From NCBI GenBank assembly GCA_947184155.2, contig CAMXCT020000485.1, forward strand, positions 62,001-126,000: DNA of 64,000 nucleotides, in the 5' to 3' direction. Numbering within the stretch: the stretch's first letter is position 1; each line of letters starts with the position of its first letter. This stretch comes from Cladocopium goreaui. Taxonomy: Eukaryota; Sar; Dinophyceae; Suessiales; Symbiodiniaceae. Made by a program: the position numbers and the translations under genes. The notes under the pieces were generated by a model. The model made no database searches, had not been told where the DNA came from, and saw only the letters and a list, made by a program, of their open reading frames with translations. Below, one piece after another: positions 60,944 to 64,000 of the stretch.

Positions 60944-63328
60944 ATAGAATGAGATTTACCCGAAAATGCTAGAGGAAATTCGCATGCGACACTAATTTCA
61001 AATTTCGTAATTAATGCATGGATGTGTATAGAAAATATATTGAAAATATAGGAACATATTTTATGCCCAACATGTGGCAATCTGTGCAAACAACAGATTC
61101 CAGCTGCAGAACACCGCAAATACTCTGTAGATGAGAGATTTTAGTTTCAAAATGCTGCAAGGCAAGGAGCAAGGAAAACAATCATCTCAGTACCAGCCAA
61201 AAAAACATCTGTCACCCGAAGAGAATGAACATGTTCAAGCCGAATGTGCAAGACTTACTTCAATTCCGCAGTGCAGTCATGTGCAGTTTTGTTGCTTGGA
61301 CACAGGTTTGCTACTTAGCGACCGCAAAGAAGGTGTCAAAGAAGTTGTTGGCACTTTGCTATGACAGGCTTCTCCTGGGCTTCAGGCGGCCGCTGCTGCA
61401 AGCGAAAGCCGACTCCTGAGCCGAGCTTCTTGTGTTATCAGATCCAACGATGCTCGGACCACTGGGAAGCGAACCTGGTTCTGTTGCTGGAATTATCATG
61501 CTTTGGTGAGGTTTGATCCTGACAAGAGCTTTTTGGACGAGCTTATCGGACTCCCACTGGCAATTCGGCTCAATTCGTACAGCAGCTCCAGACTTTGAAC
61601 TTATGCTGCAGCCTGACTTATGCTGCAAGTTAGGCTGCTTTTGGCATTTGGTTTCAGCTCAAGCGCTGGCCTTATGAGTTTATGAGTTGGGATATTGTGA
61701 TGGTTCTGTGGTGCTGAACCTTTGTTTTGCAGCCAAGTGCATGAATTCCAGGAACAATTTCAGCCTCCCCTTCCCGTACAATTTAAGTCTGTCAAGGCCC
61801 CAGGAAATGAAAGGCAACGAGTTGTGCTCACCCAAACTCACACAATCAAATAAAGGGTCCACCCAGGGTGAGAAACGCAACGAGTTTGTGCCCCAAGGCT
61901 TCCTCTGACGATCCTTGAGTCGGCCATTTTCTCAGTTCCCTTCATCATCCTTCATCCTTAAATTTGCTCCAGCACTGGGCTGCAAACACTGATATCCCTT
62001 GTTGGTTTCCTGCTGCAAGGTGCTTCGTTTCATGATCACCTGGTTCCCCGTGCAGGCGCGTGTTTGTCTCTTGCTATTGCTTCTTCGCAGAGCCAGAGAA
62101 AGGAAGAGCAAGATAAAACAAGAGAAAGCAAGAACTATATACATATATGTATAGATAGTGCGCCATTGATTGCTCTTTGGATTCCACGGTGTTTATCAAC
62201 CAGGGTTGATTCAATACCCAGCCAATCTCAGCGATGTCAAGAACGTCTCATGCACTCATTGCAAAGCATGCAAACTCAGGAGACTGCATTCCCAGCACAT
62301 CGGTGACTGTCTGATGCGATTGGAATCACAGCAGCGCCTTTTTTAAACCTGTAGATGTTTAGTTCGACAAGAAGTACAGCTTCCCTATCGATGGGAAGCT
62401 GCACAATCGGTTGATGAGTCAGTGCGAAACATGAAATAGTGTCGAGAAATGGAACAAGCGCCACTGTTTGTCCAGAGACCTTGCAAATACTATCAAAAAC
62501 TCTTCAGTGGGCAACCGCCCTTTGAATTGTCGGGATGAGAGGAACAGAGTCTGATTGTAGAAAATTCACAACTGTTTGTACCAGCCTCTTTCACTGGACG
62601 CCCTTCAATGCATGCTTGCAGTCTGGAGTTTGTTGGGCCTCAAGATGATGGTTTGATAAGTTTGGCTTCGGTATGAGCAGAATGTCGGATCCGTTCAAAC
62701 GTACTCAAAGTAATTTCATATACTCCTTCTATCATTGCTGTTGGAACTTCACATGGTGAAGGGTCGAACGATTTGTCTCTCCAGATGCTGCAACTTTCCC
62801 AGAACAGCATGCCCCAACCTCAAGGGATTTTTCGACAAAAAGATAAGGGAAAGGGTATTGGTAGAAATCAGGTCAGCTGAGCAGATTTGATGTTGGATCA
62901 AGGTGGAGTGCATTTTCATGGAAAATTATGTCACATCAATCTAGCATGGTGCAACGAATGAAAATTGCCAGAGGGGGTGGCCACTAGCGAAAACGTTTTC
63001 TAGTTTTTGTTCCGGTCTTGAAAAAGGCACGCTTACAGTTTTGATGAAGCCAATGTGCCCCCAACAGCAGAATACCTCTGTTCATCCCTCACAGCAGCTC
63101 AAACCCATATGATTCTAATCTGTGAGATTTATTTTCCACCTTTTTGTGCATAGTTCGATTCAGACGAATGTCTGAAGTCTACATCAAGGATTGAAGCTGT
63201 AGTGACTGTAGTGTGTTTCTTGCTTGTTGTGTTTCTACCTGGAACCTTCTTTTGAAGATTGTAGACGTTGGCAGGAGCCAGCCACAAAAGGGAAAGCTGT
63301 TCTGACGACCACCCATGGTGAGCCGAGA
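60944..63328. other. Host DNA right of the virus, no gene supported
   Basis: Base composition returns to host-like values. Short frames exist (for example 61,149-61,360 and 61,687-61,908), but none has a recognisable domain or clear splice borders. Confidence 0.4.
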
Positions 63329-63480
63329 ATGTTTTGTTTGTCTCCAATGTTTCGGGGTCTCCTTGTGACGATGCCAGGTGATCTAGAGATTGAACTATGG
63401 GCAACAGAGACTCCAAAGGCTGGCACATGTCTCCGAATGTCTCCTTTATCGGGCAGTTTTCTACACAACATTAGTATATT
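63329..63480 (+). CDS. Cyclophilin-like exon (start of a peptidyl-prolyl isomerase domain)
   Basis: The frame reads FRGLLVTMPGDLEIELWATE then TPKAG. VTxxGDxEIELWxxExPKA is the hallmark beginning of cyclophilins of the CWC27/PPIL type (GKVLLKT...GDIDIELWSKEAPKA). After KA the expected CRNF...L continuation is missing, so an exon border probably lies at about 63,416-63,420. The next exon is not recognised before the window ends. ATG 63,329 is the nearest in-frame start. The long open frame continuing into the TCTGTTTG repeat is probably intronic. Confidence 0.45.
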
Positions 63481-63510
63481 GCTGTGTCAAGTTTGGATGT
63501 GGGTCTGCAG

Positions 63511-63620
63511 TCTGTTTGTCTGTTTGTCTGTTTGTCTGTTTGTCTGTTTGTCTGTTTGTGTGTTTGTCTGTTTGTCTTGTTTTGTCTTGTTTTGTTTTGT
63601 TTGTTTGTTTCTTTGTTTGT
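63511..63620 (+). repeat. (TCTGTTTG)n microsatellite
   Basis: About nine units of TCTGTTTG, then a TTTTG/TTTG-rich tail. The frames through it (CLSVCLFV repeats) are not genes. Confidence 0.9.
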
Positions 63621-64000
63621 TCATAAAGTTGTCTTTTCAAGTTTCCTTGTGGCGCGCAGCAAACTTATATTTTGTTTTTTCATTGGCTGAAAGGCGTGCA
63701 GAAACTTCTGCCAGCTCATCCTTGAGGGGTGCCCCATCTGTTGCAAAAAGCAGTCCGATTGAATCATTTCAGTTGTGGCAAGTTCCAGGTATTACAACGG
63801 CACCAGCTTCCACAGAGTCATCAGAGACTTTCTGATTCAGGGAGGAGATGTCATCCTTGCTGACTTTGCCGGTTTTGGATGGTTTTGGAGGTTTTGGATG
63901 TTTTTTTTTCACATGAATCAACAGGAATGCTGTGAAAAAGAACTTCCATGTACGGCAATTTGGTGCGTCGCTGGTGCCAGGCGACAGGCACCGGTGATGG
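63621..64000. other. Host DNA at the window edge
   Basis: A coding-like stretch (AERRAETSASSSLRGAPSVA, about 63,680-63,830) follows an acceptor-like GGCGTGCAG, but it does not fit the cyclophilin continuation. Nothing else is supported. Confidence 0.3.

Overview
The window looks like a piece of a large, intron-bearing protist nuclear genome. A dinoflagellate is the most likely host. That is an inference from the long TG-rich non-coding stretches, GT-AG introns between short exons, DIRS-type retroelements and an integrated polinton-like virus; no rRNA or spliced-leader gene was found to settle it. Three things dominate the sequence: short retroposons and satellite repeats (1-14 kb), two nested tyrosine-recombinase retrotransposons (14.0-30.2 kb), and an AT-rich integrated DNA virus (40.4-60.9 kb).

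Region 1-14 kb. A poly-A-tailed SINE-like family occurs three times. Two copies have clear target-site duplications of 21 and 18 bp. Three ORFs of unknown function follow (5.3, 7.7 and 8.7-10.0 kb). Then comes a 2.5-kb pyrimidine-rich minisatellite with 21 copies of a TTCCATCATGATT core, and a polypyrimidine-CAG acceptor-like stretch in most units.

Region 14.0-30.2 kb. Element 1 (14,019-30,178) is a DIRS/PAT/Ngaro-like element with split direct repeats (A1 - genes - B1 - A2 - B2), inserted inside the minisatellite without a target duplication. Element 2 (21,635-29,254) has the same architecture and sits inside the B1 repeat of element 1; its junctions fit a crossover at a GA dinucleotide. Both carry, in order, a tyrosine recombinase with a cysteine-rich tail, a gag-like CCCH protein, a DNA-methyltransferase-like domain, reverse transcriptase and RNase H. 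In both, the gag frame runs through a single UGA into the methyltransferase-RT frame. Most of the long genes carry one frameshift.

Region 30.2-40.4 kb is host DNA with a few exon-like segments, one probable multi-exon gene and tandem repeats.

Region 40,371-60,938 is bounded by perfect 27-bp inverted repeats and flanked by ATAAT. From about 42.2 kb inward it is a polinton-like virus (PLV): packaging ATPase, S74-type fibre protein, penton-like minor capsid protein, lipase-like protein, major capsid protein, rve-family integrase, and a 1286-residue fusion of family-B DNA polymerase, SF1 helicase and a C-terminal HNH-like nuclease. Genes are arranged around two promoter types: a TCTA box 11-21 nt before 10 of 17 starts, and a 26-bp motif before four replication/integration-side genes. 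A host-like, intron-containing HNH nuclease gene lies between the left inverted repeat and the virus genes. Several small virus genes carry single-base breaks, while the largest ones are open.

Region 61-64 kb is host DNA again, with a cyclophilin-like exon near 63.4 kb.
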